Of a stretch of 64,000 nt of DNA, positions 42,480 to 53,569 are shown one piece after another (position 1 is the stretch's first letter; each line of letters begins with the position of its first letter). Under the pieces are notes generated by a model, which saw only the letters and a list, made by a program, of their open reading frames with translations, was not told where the DNA came from and made no database searches. This DNA is from Prorocentrum cordatum (Eukaryota; Sar; Dinophyceae; Prorocentrales; Prorocentraceae), in assembly GCA_963575745.1 (NCBI GenBank), contig CAUYUJ010010447.1, positions 15,001-79,000 of the forward strand, in the 5' to 3' direction. The position numbers and the translations under genes were made by a program.

Positions 42480-43360
42480 CTCTGCACTGCAGCTGAGGGT
42501 GGTCCGTCGGGGCCCAGCGGCAGCAGACCCTGCTGCCACTGCCGATATCGGGCTCCAGCTTCGCCTCCCGCTTCTCACAGGAGGCTTGCCACTGAGCTCC
42601 CGATGAATGGCAGCCCTGCCGCGCACGGCTGCTCCCCTGCAATTCCGGGCACGAGTTGATCCCAGCGTGGTAGTTGGTGAAGTGCTTGTCCGACCTCTGC
42701 GGCAACATACTATGTTGCCATTGCTTGGGTTTGCGCACGCCCCGATCCCCGCACTGTAGCACGAATCGAGACTCGGGCTCCAGCTTCGCCTTCCACTTCT
42801 CGCAGTGGTGTCGGAGCTGCCGCTGGCCTTCTTCTCGCACGAAGTGTTCCCAGCGTTGTAGCTGATTCCACTACGCGCTCTGGCCCCAGCGTTGCCCTGA
42901 TCTCAGCGCTGTAGCTGAGGACGTCGGACTCGAAAGTCACCTAGCGGCCACCAGCGTCCCTCTTTGTCTGTTGTAGCTGATGGTGTTGGGATCGACCGTC
43001 TCGCTGCGTCTCTATGACGGGTTTGGTCTCCAGCTCCGCCTCCGACTTCTCCCAGTCAGTTGTGTCACTCAAGCCTCTGCCGCCATTCTCGCGCGATCTG
43101 CTCCCATCGGTCCGCCCCGCTCCTCGCGCTGCAGCTGATCGTGTCGGGCTCGGACTTCGACTCCCAACTCTCACGTAAAGGTACTTCACGCTCTGGTGTG
43201 GGATCCGTGCCGATGTCGTCCGCGCCCCGCCGTGGCGGCGAGGGGGAGGGAGAGAGGAAGAAGGCGGAAGGCAGGGGCCGGGAGGCACGCCGACCTCTCT
43301 CGTCTCTCGCAGGTGACGTGTGGCTCCAACTCCGCCTCCCTCCTCTCGCAGCGCCCTCGG
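42480..43360. repeat. Diverged tandem repeat, CTCCAGCTTCGCCTCC family
   Basis: GGGCTCCAGCTTCGCCTCC(N)nTTCTCRCAG recurs near 42548, 42775, 43028 and 43322, and a second motif, GCTGTAGCTGA, near 42488, 42858, 42911, 42973 and 43132. Pitch is 220-290 bp. On the minus strand it reads as CEKREAKLEPD and similar. It could be a decayed coding repeat or a satellite. Confidence 0.55.
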
Positions 43361-43424
43361 GCCTCGCACGGCACTGTCTTCGCAGCGCCAGCGTCCGTTG
43401 CCACTGCGTGACCCCCTCCTCTCA

Positions 43425-43540
43425 GGGGGCGGAGGAGGCGGCGGAGGAGGAGGGGGAGCGGGACGAGAGGAGAAGGATGAGGAGGAGGAGGAGGAGGAGG
43501 AGGAGGAGGAGGAGGGAGGGAGGAGGAGACCGGCGGGGGG
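43425..43540. repeat. (GGA)n purine tract
   Basis: GGA repeat, purines on the plus strand. Confidence 0.95.
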
Positions 43541-44459
43541 GGGCGCCTCGGGGAGATGGACGTGTCGTTTTTTGCCAAGCACTTGTTGGTCCTCGGCACG
43601 TGCGGTGGGGGTGCGACTTCTCGCGTGCGCGCGGCTTGCACACATGAAGGGTACTTCTGTTTGCGTCTCGAGACCCATGCCTCCGACATTCCTGTGGTAT
43701 GTGACGCTCGGAAGGGTCTTTTGTCCTCTCGCGAGTCCACTCCAATCGAGTCCGACTGTACAATCTCTCTGACGAGTATTCGTGTTTGTTTTCGCAGAGG
43801 CGGGTGTCGCTTCACTGCCCAGATCAGGCTGTTCAGGAGGGGGTTGAGGTGGTCGAGCAGGGAGGGGGAAAAAGGGTATGACCACGACAGCCCGGGGGGA
43901 GGGGCGGGCCGCGGCGCAGGAAGTGGGAGGAGCAGGCGGAGGAGCTCTTGGCATCCCTCGGACGTGTGCCTTCCTTCTCGGCGAGGGCCATCGAGGAGCA
44001 CCCTGGAGCTTCGAGCAACGTGAAACATACACGAGACCGAACAAGTGCCCACCGGGAAGGGACGCGCGAGCGCTGGCGAGAGCATGCTGGACTCGAGAGC
44101 GGGAGAACATGGGCGGAGGAGGACGCGGGGGGCGGGAGGCCGCAGAAGGAGTGGAAGAGGAGGAGCAGGAGGGCGGAGGAGGGCGGAGGTAGAGGTTGGA
44201 GGCGGCGCCGCAGGAGGACGGAGGAGGAGGGCGAGGAGGGCGAGGACGCCAGAGAGGCGGGGCGGAGGTCGAGGACGGAGGTGGCGGCGGGGGCGCGGAG
44301 GCCGGGCGAGGGGCGGGATGCGGAGGCGGACCCAGAGGGCCCTCGGCACGCCCCCATGGGGCAGGGCAGGGGGCGAGAGAGGCCCGGCCGCGAGGCAGGG
44401 CGGTGCCCGATACCCCCTCGCCGGGGCCCTTCGGGGCCGCGGCCCGCGACCCGATTTTG

Positions 44460-44526
44460 GAGGAGGAGGAGGAGGATCACGACGACGACCACGACGAGGA
44501 CCACGACGACGACCACGACGAGGACC

Positions 44527-44568
<42 letters not shown>

Positions 44569-44660
44569 TCGTCGACGACTTCGACGACGACGACGACGAC
44601 GACGACGAGGACCACGACGACGACCACGACGAGGACCACGACGACGATCTTGACATCCAC
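44460..44660. repeat. (GAC)n/(CGACGA)n microsatellite
   Basis: GACGACCACGACGAGGACC units. Asp-rich, Thr-rich and Val-rich ORFs are artefacts. Confidence 0.95.
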
Positions 44661-44925
44661 CTCGACGACGAGGCGCCGACAGGTCCTCGGGAGCGGCTCC
44701 TACAGCGTGGTCTGGAGGGCGAAGGCGCCCCCCACGCGCCGCCCTTCTCGCCTTCGCCCGCGCGACGCCCATCTGCTGATGCGGCCGAGTCGATGCGGTG
44801 TCGTGGCTGAAGAGGCTCGGAGGAGGAAGCGGTACACGACACGAAGATCGGGACAAAATCGGATCGGGATAACTCGAAATCTCTGAGAATCGGCGGGTTT
44901 GGAGGATTTATTGGGCGCCGCGGCC

Positions 44926-44976
44926 GCTCCAGAGCGTTCCGGAACGCTCTGAGAGCGCCCCGGAACGCTCTGGAGC
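44926..44976. repeat. 51-bp near-perfect palindrome
   Basis: GCTCCAGAGCGTTCCGG at the left end mirrors CCGGAACGCTCTGGAGC at the right end, around gAGAGCGcc. Outside it, atcgggata (about 44863) and tatcccgat (about 44981) extend the symmetry with a gap. Confidence 0.8.
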
Positions 44977-45774
44977 GATTTATCCCGATCTTAGCCTTGT
45001 TTCATACCCATACCGCTACTCTTCCATCGTTTTTTCTTTCTTTGGGCCTCCTGGGAGGGCCTCGTCGCCACCGCTGGATTCGCCTCGAAGTCCTGGTCAG
45101 AACGCACCGCAGGAGCGGTCCGGGGAGTTGCGGTATTGGGACCTCTGGGGCTCTTCAGAGACCGGGGTCGATGTAAACGGGGGGTCAGTCAGAGCACCTC
45201 ATCCTGCAGGCCCTCGCAGAGCCAGGGTCACACTGGCCCAGGTTTGGTTGCAGGATCCTGCAGGCCCTTGCAGGCTCCTGCAAAGCCCGACTGACCCAGG
45301 TTTGGATTGACCCGGGTCAGCAGATCCACAACGGTATTTAGTTTTCAGGCAGTTCGGTTCCTTTCAGTTTCGATTTACCGGTGATCCGACAGGGCCCGAT
45401 GCTTACATGGTCCCGCTGTGCATCTTGATGCAGCCGATCCGGCTCGATTTCGACGCCGTGCCGATGATGTCCGATCTGGCGCACATTCTGGATACGATGT
45501 GATTTCCCGACTTGCTGCTGACATATTCTGCTAGGGAGCTCAGCGCCACCGGGGCAGGCACCCGGCATTGAGAAAGAAACAGCGGCCTGAACTCAGGAGG
45601 GGAAAAACACACAGACACACTGAATCGTCGATTGCCCGGAAAATATGGGAAAATATGGGATGTGGGGGGGAAGACAAAAACCCAGAAAATATGAAACAAT
45701 AAGGGGAATCCTGTTTTGTTGTGTGTATTTATTTGTGTGTCCCAGGGCCCCTTCCTGAACATGAACGTGCCGGG
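44977..45774. other. No gene recognised
   Basis: CTGCAGG/CAGGATCCTG motifs repeat at 45200-45310. No supported gene. Confidence 0.4.
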
Positions 45775-45930
45775 GGTTGGAAAAAAAGGAGCCCCTGGTT
45801 CGAAGAAGCGCCGCCCAGCCGCGCTGGGCGCCCTGCCTTCCGCGCGCCAGCGAGGGGGGTCCAACGCAGATCCAAGGAATCCGCGCAGAGCGCCAAAAAA
45901 TGTTGTTTATGGCGCTTTTTTCTTTTCCCC
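45775..45930. repeat. Foldback element, family FB1 copy 2
   Basis: Arms containing CCAGCCGCGCTGGGCG and gagcgccaaaa...tggcgctttt. Related in layout to the copies at 283 and 46565. Confidence 0.5.
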
Positions 45931-46214
45931 AAAACACCTGGCGCAGGGTGCCCCCAGTTTTTGGCTTCATTTGGAGCCCCTGGGGCTCTTTGGGCCTCGT
46001 GCGAGGTGCTGTGGAGACCGTAGGGGGTTCTTGGAAAGACCTAGGGACGTTTGGGAAAGGGGCACTTTGGCAACACCCGAATATTCAGAGGTCCGCGCGG
46101 ACTTTTCTGGATCGGCAATGGGGTCTCCCTGGGAGGCGCCTGCGCAGCCGCCCTGGGGCGCGCTTCGGGCGCCAGGAACCTGCGAGTTCGTCAATACTGA
46201 CGGCACCCCAAATG

Positions 46215-46375
46215 GGGTGGCGGGAGGGGGGTGGGTTTCTCAGGAGTCCATGGGGCTTCTGAGAAGGCTTCTTCGAAGGCCTCAGGGGCTTCTTAAGAGG
46301 CCTTCTGAGGGGTTGCCCGGCTCACTAAGGAAGGCCCATGCCTTCCCGCAGCCCCCGCCTTCCTAGAAAACCGCC
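46215..46375. repeat. Foldback element, family FB2 diverged copy
   Basis: TTCTGAGAAGGC and GGCCTTCTGAGG palindromes between G-rich and C-rich arms (ggggggtgggtttct / agaaaaccgcccccc). Confidence 0.5.
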
Positions 46376-46564
46376 CCCCTTGCGCCAGCCGCCGGCCCCG
46401 TGTGGGCGCCGCCAACGAGAAGCGCGAGGGGGTGGAGCGCGTCCAGAGGGAGAGAAACGGGCTGTCCTTCCTGGAGCGTCGGGGGGCAGATCGCGTTCGG
46501 GCGTGAGTTCGGCGCGCGTGCGGGGAGCCGGGACGGGCTGTCGAGCGGAAGGAGATGGATGAGG

Positions 46565-46735
46565 GCGCGTTTACAAAACGGCATGAACATAAACTTTTGG
46601 CGCTGCGCACGCATTTCTTGCATCCGCGCTTGGCCCCTGAAGCGCTCCGCGCGCCAGGGAGGGGCTTCTGGCGCGGACCTCAGAACGCCGCGCGGAGCGC
46701 CAAAAGGGTATGTTTATACCGCTTCCTTTTTTGTT
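46565..46735. repeat. Foldback element, family FB1 copy 3
   Basis: ATGAACATAAACTTTTGGCG CTGCGC near 46582 is inverse to GCGCGGAGCGCCAAAAGGGT ATGTTTATACCG near 46690. Confidence 0.6.
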
Positions 46736-46739
46736 CGAT

Positions 46740-47445
46740 TATGATGTTCCAACCTAGCCTTGATCACCAGAAAGGATTCCGAGCACCAGGAACGTACCGA
46801 AACTTCAGGGTTTTCATGTGTCGGACCCTGGGAGGCGATACTCGGTCGACACTGTTTCGATCATTCTCTGGGAGCTGGAGATTATTTCTGGGATGTGGTC
46901 CTTACGGATTGGCCGAACGAAAGGGGGGGATAGGAAAAGATGGGGTTACTAAATCTGTTGCATGCAGCTGGTTTGGGCCCCGCTGCCGGGCCCATTCCCA
47001 TGGTCCTCGATACACGCCTCCCGGCACCGGGAGGCCCTGGGAAAATCAGCTACGTGAGCTGAGTCTCTACCCTACCCTTTCCCAGATATGCGACGTCCTG
47101 ATTTTTTCGGAGCCACGTCCCTGGAAATCCCGACCCTTTCCCCGGGGCCAGTTTTTCCTCCTGAGTCGTTTTCTGACGGTCCCGAGGCCCGGCGAGGGTC
47201 CCCGAGGCCAAACATGACCAAACACCGCCCGCCCTGATTTTTGTACGACGCGACCGCGTCTGGGTTGCCATCCCCCCCCGTGTCGTTCCCCCGAGGGTAC
47301 GACGGGCGCAATGGAGCACGTCGGAGTGCCCAGCAGAGGCCGCAGAGGAGCCAGCGGGCCCCCGACAGGGAGCGGGCCCTGCAGGCGTCCAGCCGCGGTG
47401 GCGTGCCTCGCCAGGGGCCCCTCCGCGGGCCTCGAGGCCGTCAGG
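46740..47445. other. No gene recognised
   Basis: Unremarkable sequence between foldbacks and the TCC tract. Confidence 0.4.
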
Positions 47446-47449
47446 AGCA

Positions 47450-47770
47450 GAGCCTCCTCCTCCTCCTCCTCCTCCTCCTCCTTCCTCCTCCCTCCTCTCT
47501 CTCCTCCTCCTCCCCGCCCCTCCTCCTCCTCCCTCCCTCCTCCTCCTCCTCCTCCTCCCTCCTCCTCCTCTCCTCCTCCTCCTCCTCCTCCTCCCTCCTC
47601 CCCCTCCCCCTCCCCCTCCCCCCCCCTCCCCCTCCTCCTCTGCCTCCTCCCCTCCCCCCCCCCCCCTCCCCTCCCCCCTCCTCTGCCTCCTCCCCCTCCC
47701 CCTCCCCCTCGCCCTCCTCCTCTGCCTCCTCTCCCTCCCCCTCTCCTCGTTCTCCTCCCCCATCCCCCTC
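47450..47770. repeat. (TCC)n pyrimidine tract
   Basis: TCC and CCCCCT repeats; pyrimidines on the plus strand. Confidence 0.95.
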
Positions 47771-47879
47771 TCTCTCGTCGCCACTTTCTTTTTGTACCAT
47801 CCTCGGAGCGGCTGTGGCAAGGGGGGAGGAGAAGGAGGGGGAGGGGGAGGGAGGGGGAGGGGGGAACGTGCAACTAATG

Positions 47880-49590
47880 AGTCCGGCGCCCCCGGGCGCG
47901 ACGCGAGCCGCAGCCGCAGCGCCTCGCGCCACGCGGCTTCCGCGCCGCCCGCCCAGGCCAGCGGCGCCAGCAGCAGGGCAGCGGCGCGCGGCGGCAGCGC
48001 CGGGGTCCAGCCGCTGCAAGGTCTGCTCGCCAGCCGGTGCCAGGTCGGCGCCCAGCAACCGCCACGCAGGCAGGCCACCCAGGCGGGCCCCTGGGACGCC
48101 ACGTGGGCCCGCCACGCGTTGCCGGCGAAGAGGGCCCTGGCGGCGGCTGCCCCTGCCGCCGCCGCAGAGCGCCGGGCGGGCTGCGGAGCCCGCGCGCGGG
48201 CGGCCGCGGCGGCCGCCACTGCCGCGTCGTCTCCCACGCGGGGCGCGCGCCGCCTGCGCCCTGGGGCCGTCCAGCGCCGGCGCACTCGGGGCCGGCTGTC
48301 GCCGTCGCCGTGGTTGGCCTGCAGCGCTGCCAACTCCACGGCTGCCATGACCCGCTGCACGGCAGCGAGCGCGTCCAGCCCCCGCTCGCGCTCCAGGAGC
48401 AGCGCGCGAGCCGGCAAGCGGGCCCCCGCCGCGTGGCCGGCCATGCGGTCCGCGGCCGCGTTGCCGGCATAGCCCTCCGGGGAGACCCCCCGTTCGCGGG
48501 CCGCGGCAGCGTCCAAGTGCGCCTTCACCCACCGCGCGCGCAGCGCTCCGCTGCGGCAGTGTGGGGCAACGCATTCCCACAGATCCGCGTGCGCCCACTC
48601 CGCAGGGTTAGCCCCGCCGCGGATGGCCGCCACGCCGCGGCTGATGAACTGGGAGTCGGTGGCGACGTCAACGGGGGCCCCCCAGCCAGGCTCAGCGCGC
48701 GCACCGCCCCGCCCGCTGGGTGGTCTGCCCGCCGTCCACCTGCCCGCTGTGCTCGACGAAGCCCGCCGCCTCCAGCCATACTCCTCAGCCCGCTCTCAGG
48801 TCTCGCAAGCAGCGAGTCGCCCGGGCCCCGTGCGTCCAGGCGCGCGCCCTGCCGCCGGCCAGCAGTCTCTGCGGGTCGGGCAGAATTGGCAGCGGCAGCG
48901 TCAGCCGGGCCTGCTCCGCGAGCGCCGCCAACCGCAAGCCCCGAGGCAGCACTCCCGTTAGGGAGGCCTCAGGCGGCAGCCTCGCGCGGGTACCGCGTCG
49001 CGGTGCCCGCTCGCGAGCCCCAGGGCGGCGGCCGGGGTGGGCTCCCAGCACAGGCACCGCCACAGGCGGTGCTCCTGGTCCTCCAGCGCCGCGCGGCAGT
49101 GGGGGCACAGCGCCGGCTGACCCCACTTCGCGGCCACTGTCTCGGTCACCACGTTCCCTGAGAGCACGGCGCGGAACGCCCCGGCTGCATCGGGCGCGAG
49201 CGCGCCGCTGACCAGCAGCCGCCGCGTGGCCCATCTCTCTATACCGCCCGCGACGTGCTGGAAGGCCGCGCGCTTCTCTGCCAGCGAGCGCGCTTCGCGC
49301 TCGGACCACGCTTCGAGCAGCACTGCGCGGGTGCCGAGCAGACTCCTGCCGGCGCTCACCCTGGTCCAGCACTCGAGGTCCTCGCCCAGGTGCAGCTCCG
49401 CCAAGCTCCAGAGGGCGGCGGGGGTGGGCCCGAACCCGCGCGCGTGGCCTGCGCCGAGGGCCGCCGCGGCGTCCCGCCACACCTGGACGGGGAGCCGGCG
49501 GGATCGGAGCGCCATGGCGGCCTGCCAGAGCGGCGCCATAACAAAGGATCCAGAGCGCCTTGGCGGCCTGACAGAGCGCCCTGGCGGCAT
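47880..49590 (-). pseudogene. Truncated LINE remnant: RT C-terminus, zinc finger, RNase H
   Basis: Read on the minus strand. 49590-48958 gives the region after the reverse transcriptase palm (GNVVTETVAAKWGQP), then a CCHC-type finger CPHCRAALEDQEHRLWRC. Further on, at about 48755-48560, an RNase H domain is recognisable: VDGGQTTQRAG, then (other frame) VDVATDSQFISRGVAAI, then (48530-48440) RWVKAHLD and GNAAADRMAGHAAG, the last two containing the K-x-H and D of the active site. Frameshifts separate these parts, and the catalytic RT and endonuclease are missing, so it is a 5'-truncated dead copy. The frame continues as an Ala/Arg-rich stretch into the TCC tract. Opposite in orientation to, and not closely similar to, the element at 56.4 kb. 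Confidence 0.65.
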
Positions 49591-49677
49591 GCCAGAGCGT
49601 CTCTCATGGCCACGGCTGGATCCGCCTCGAAAGAGCAGGTCAGGATAGAGTCAGGGAGAGATCTCCCAGGCCTCCCA

Positions 49678-49881
49678 GATGGGGTCGGAGTAAATCGGGT
49701 CGGGGGATCGCGACGCATCTCCGACGCATCGGCGATGCGGCTCGATGTGGAGCCCGGCTTTCTCCACTCTGGCGTCGCCGATGCATCGCCGACGTCGCCG
49801 GTGCATCATCGACGTCGCCAGCTCATCGCCAGTGCAACGGCGATGCGGCGCGATCCTCCGACCCATCTTTTCCGACCCTGA
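49678..49881. mobile_element. TIR element 'GATGCATCG', copy B
   Basis: Left TIR 49678-49703 (gatggggtcggagtaaatcg...), right TIR 49858-49881 (ccgacccatcttttccgacc...). Interior GCGTCGCCGATGCATCGCCG as in copy A. Preceded by AGGCCTCCCA, also present before copy C. Confidence 0.7.
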
Positions 49882-50027
49882 TTCCACTCTAGACTGACGA
49901 GTCAGGATCGAGTTCGGCAGGGGCCCTGGATCCGATTTGGAGCGGATTGTGACCAGGAGTGGAACCATTGCTGTCTCCATTGTCCCTCCTTCGTTCCTCA
50001 CCTGTGGTTCAGCCACGCGCACGGGGG

Positions 50028-50160
50028 GTGGGTGGAGGGAGGAGGGGTTCTCAGAAACACGTCTTGCTTCTTAGAAGGCCTGGGCCTTAACTGTATAGAT
50101 GTAAGGCCGGCGCCTTCTACAAAGCAACCTACTTTTAAGAAGCCCTCCCCCCTCCCTCTA
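50028..50160. repeat. Foldback element, family FB2 copy 2
   Basis: The arms GGAGGGAGGAGGGGTTCT...TTAGAAGGCC and GGCGCCTTCTACAAAGC...CCTCCCTC fold on the loop tgtatagatg. It sits between TIR copies B and C. Confidence 0.75.
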
Positions 50161-50373
50161 CCCCCTTGTTTGCGCAGCCAAGTGGTGCTCGCGTGCGCGC
50201 GCGCCCACCGCGCCCTCCGCAGAGGTCGCGGGATCGCTCGTCGCCGCGGATGGGAGGCACCGGCGCGCGCGCGCGGGGATCGCCCCAGTCGGCTACGTAT
50301 CGTAGGAGCCTGTCCCTCGTAGGAAGGCCACCCAGCGGAAGAAAGAATGACCAGGATGAGTCCAGGCCTCCCA

Positions 50374-50560
50374 GATGGTGATCGGGGTCGATGGTGTCGG
50401 AGGATCGCGCCGCATCGCCGACCCATCGGCGTTGCGGCTCAATGTTGATCCTGGGCTTCTCTTCGCCGACATCACCGATGCATTGCCGACGTCGCCGGTG
50501 CATCGCCGGTGCATCGACCATGCAGCGTCATCCTCCGGCCCCATCTACTCCGACCCCACT
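50374..50560. mobile_element. TIR element 'GATGCATCG', copy C
   Basis: Left TIR 50374-50400, right TIR 50535-50560 (ccggccccatctactccgac...). Interior with CGATGCATTGCCGACGTCGC. Confidence 0.7.
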
Positions 50561-50582
50561 TGGGAGCTGGGAGGCCACTAAT

Positions 50583-50614
50583 GAGAGAAGGAGGGGGGGG
50601 AGGAGAAGGAGGAG

Positions 50615-50649
<35 letters not shown>

Positions 50650-50665
50650 CGTGGAGGAGGTGGAG
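50583..50665. repeat. (GGA)n purine tract
   Basis: GGA repeat, purines on the plus strand. Confidence 0.9.
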
Positions 50666-50979
50666 TAGGGTACTTGTTCAAAGTCGCTTCCCTTGTGGAC
50701 GCCAGCGCCCTTTCGTGGGACCGCTCACTGGTTACCCACCCACCGCGTGCTGCGGGGGAATCTTTGATCGTGCCTTGACGACTCTTTCGTCGAGCTCCAA
50801 CCATCTATGTGATAATGCTTCGATGGGGAGCGTCGCCGCATCACTCGGGCGGGAGAGCACCGTTTTCCTTGCGGCCCTCTGCGAACCACATGGGGGTCCC
50901 CGAGGAGGAGCCGTAGGTTCCCGCACCATGGGCCGATCGCGCGTCTGCCTGCTGGATTGAAGGAAGCTGCAGGGAGTGT

Positions 50980-51170
50980 CGAGGAGAGGAGGAGCATGAA
51001 AAAGACAAGGAGGAGGAGGAGGAGGAGGAGGAGGAGGAGGAGGAGGAGGAGCAAGGGGAGGAGGAGGAGGAGGAGGAGGAGCGAGGAGCGAGGAGCGAGG
51101 AGCGAGGAGGAGGAGGAGGAGTATGAAAAAAAGAAGGAGGAGGAGGAGGAGGAGGAAGAGGATCACGGGG
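50980..51170. repeat. (GGA)n purine tract with GAGGAGC subrepeat
   Basis: GGA repeat with a short GAGGAGCGA array near 51080-51110. Confidence 0.95.
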
Positions 51171-51711
51171 CAACGGGTGGGGAATCTAATGTTTGTGTCT
51201 TTGTGCGCTCGCGAATCTGGCACCCTACCCCCTGCCACCCATCCCTTCCCAGAGCGCCGCGCCGTTCGTAATAGATCCACAGTCGGGTGTCACTGTGTCA
51301 TGGCTGACCTGGCACCTCCCACACGGACCCCATCGTTATATCTGACATTTGAAAAAGGGGAGTTGTGTATCTTGGAGCAGGAGGAAGACGATGAGGATGG
51401 GGGGGATGAGCAAGAGGATGAACAGGATGAAGAGGAGCAGGACGAGGGAGGACGCGGAGAGTCCGCAGCAAGAGCATGAGCAGGAGGGATCTGCAGTAGC
51501 GGGGGGACCAGGGGAGAAGTCACAGGCGAGCGAAGGATCGGGGTCGAGGATAAGGGGGAAGATGGGCATCGGGGGGGTGCATCGAGCTCGAGTGGCAGGT
51601 GCATCGACGATCGCGGGCGATGTGTGTATACACGATGCGTAGGACTGTCTGCATCGGCGATGAATCGACGATGCGTCCCCCCTGGGCGTATCTTCCCCCC
51701 GATGCAGATCC
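51171..51711. other. No gene recognised
   Basis: Contains scattered CGATGCGTC/GATGAATCGACGATG motifs (51595-51680) that resemble the interior of the TIR elements but lack the inverted ends. Confidence 0.5.
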
Positions 51712-51800
51712 CACTTATGTATATCCTCCCTATGCACATCCCCTCTATGCACATCCCCCCTTATGCACATCCCCCTATGCATATCCCCCCTTTGCGTGTC
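51712..51800. repeat. ~17-bp minisatellite CCCCTATGCACATC
   Basis: Five to six units (ccctatgcacatccc). Confidence 0.9.
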
Positions 51801-51904
51801 CCCTGTGCATGGAACGGTCTGCATTCTCGTTGCATCGATAATGCATCGGGCGATGTACCGGCTTCGACATGTCGACACATCTTCCTTTAATATTTATATT
51901 GCCT

Positions 51905-52430
51905 TATCGTTGCCCCCCGAGGGCTCGGGGCGACAATTACGAGGAAGGAGACTCGGATCCAGAAGTTGTAGCTCGCGCTGGGGGGGGAGCGCTGCTCCGA
52001 ACGACGCGAGCAAAGCGTCCAATAAGGAGGAAGAGGAGAGGGAGGAGGAGGTGGACAATGTGGAGGAGGAGGAACGGGAGCAGAAGCAGGAAGAGGAGCA
52101 GGAGTGAGGAGAAGGAGGAGCAGAAGAAGGAGCAGGAGGACGAGGGGGAGGAGGAGGGGGAGGAGGAGGAGGAGGAGGAGGAGGAGGAGGAGGAGGAGGA
52201 GGAGGAGGAGCAGGAGTAGGAGGAGGAAAAGCAGGAGGAGCAGGAGGAGCACGGGCGATGTATCGGCTGCTCTAGGTCCATGCGTCCCCCCTAAGCACAT
52301 TTTGCCCCTCGAGAGATCGGGACGACGACGATGAGGAAGGAGACTCGGTCCCAGAAGTTGTTGCCCGCGCTTGGGAGGCGGAGCGCCACTCCCGAGCGTC
52401 CCGAGCGACGCGAGCAAAGCGTCCAACAGG
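51905..52430. repeat. Duplicated segment flanking a GGA tract
   Basis: GAGGAAGGAGACTCGG, CCAGAAGTTGT and CGACGCGAGCAAAGCGTCCA occur at about 51940-52022 and 52333-52422. The 0.2-kb GGA tract (52025-52255) lies between. Confidence 0.8.
52025..52255. repeat. (GGA)n purine tract
   Basis: GGA/GAGCAG repeats. Confidence 0.9.
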
Positions 52431-52514
52431 TGGGAGGATCACTGACCAAGCTGCCAGAACAGCGAGCGAGCCGCCTAGTAGACTGAGCAAATTAGGGAGT
52501 GTCAAGGGGGTGCA

Positions 52515-52595
52515 CCCGCTACTTGGGGAAACCCCAACTCGTTGCATATTGTTGTCGGTTGCTAACGAGGGCGAAACCAGGCTAGCAACCGACGA
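52515..52595. repeat. Hairpin-containing repeat, copy 1
   Basis: ACTTGGGGAAACCCCAACTC then a perfect 11-bp stem GTCGGTTGCTA/TAGCAACCGAC. A second copy (CTTGGGGACCCCACAACTCG, GTTGCTA/TAGCAAC) is at 53475-53555. Confidence 0.7.
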
Positions 52596-53474
52596 TGCGA
52601 CGCACTGGATGGAACAACGTCAGATTGACATTGCTGGGGCCTCACGAATGCTGCCGCATGCTGCGGAAGCTGTTATCCCATGTAGTGGGATTATTCGCCT
52701 AGTGTGCGCGCTGTGCTGGAGCCCGCGCCTGCGAACCTCTTCGCCTGCGGGCGCGCAGGTGCAGCCGCAACCGAAAACGATCCAGGCGCGGTCCGCACAT
52801 GGAGACGAACAGGAAAAATGGGTTCCATGCGGGCCCTAGCCTAAACACGTGCGGCTCTGCTGCTGCCAGGATTCCTGCCGTGAGTGTTGAGTCGGCCTGG
52901 CGGAAACAACGGACCGCGAGCTAGTTGGGCATGCTGCGCATAGCCTTAGCCCGCAGTCGTGGCAAAATTCCCAAGAGCCTAGCCAGATCGGGGGTGGACA
53001 GAACCCCCAACAGTGACACGTCGATTAGTGAATTGTCCGTTTTCGGTTCTCGAGAGGGCGCCGCGGCCGTTATTTTCAAGGTTTGCGCCCGCCAGGTTTG
53101 GGCCTCAGGTCGTCAATCCCCGACTAGAGAGGCCAGCTGGGTCTTGGGTGGAGGAGCGGCCAAGCAAGGATGGTGGGAGGAGGAGGAGGAGGAGGGAGCA
53201 CGAGGAGTCAGTCCTGCAGTACCTAATAATGGCACCCCGCCTCTCGCTCAGGGATCTTGGTCCTGGCTAGCGCCAGTCGTGCAGCAGTCCTGGCTAACGC
53301 CATTCGTGCGGACGCCTGCCGGATTAGGCCTTTGTCGCCCCGACCCCCATTCCCTGGCCCTCGTGGTCGGGATGCTCGTCGGGCCCAGGATGGGCCCCTA
53401 AGGCCGCCCCGTGCGTCCCTGTACCAGGGGGGTGGAATAGAAAAACCGCAGGAATTATTAATGGAGGGCGCTTT
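52596..53474. other. No gene recognised
   Basis: A short duplication GTCCTGGCTARCGCCA lies at about 53258-53300. No domain-bearing ORF. Confidence 0.4.
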
Positions 53475-53555
53475 TTGCTTGGGGACCCCACAACTCGCAG
53501 CCTGTTACGTTGCTAGATGGGGGCCGCCCCGTGCTAGCAACCCCCAAGCGGAGGA
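53475..53555. repeat. Hairpin-containing repeat, copy 2
   Basis: See the entry at 52515; the GTTGCTA/TAGCAAC stem is retained and the spacer differs. Confidence 0.7.
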
Positions 53556-53569
53556 TGATGATGATGATG

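Noticed and set aside
44045-44886. Asp-rich and Thr-rich ORFs
   Set aside because: Translation of the (GAC)n microsatellite in three frames.
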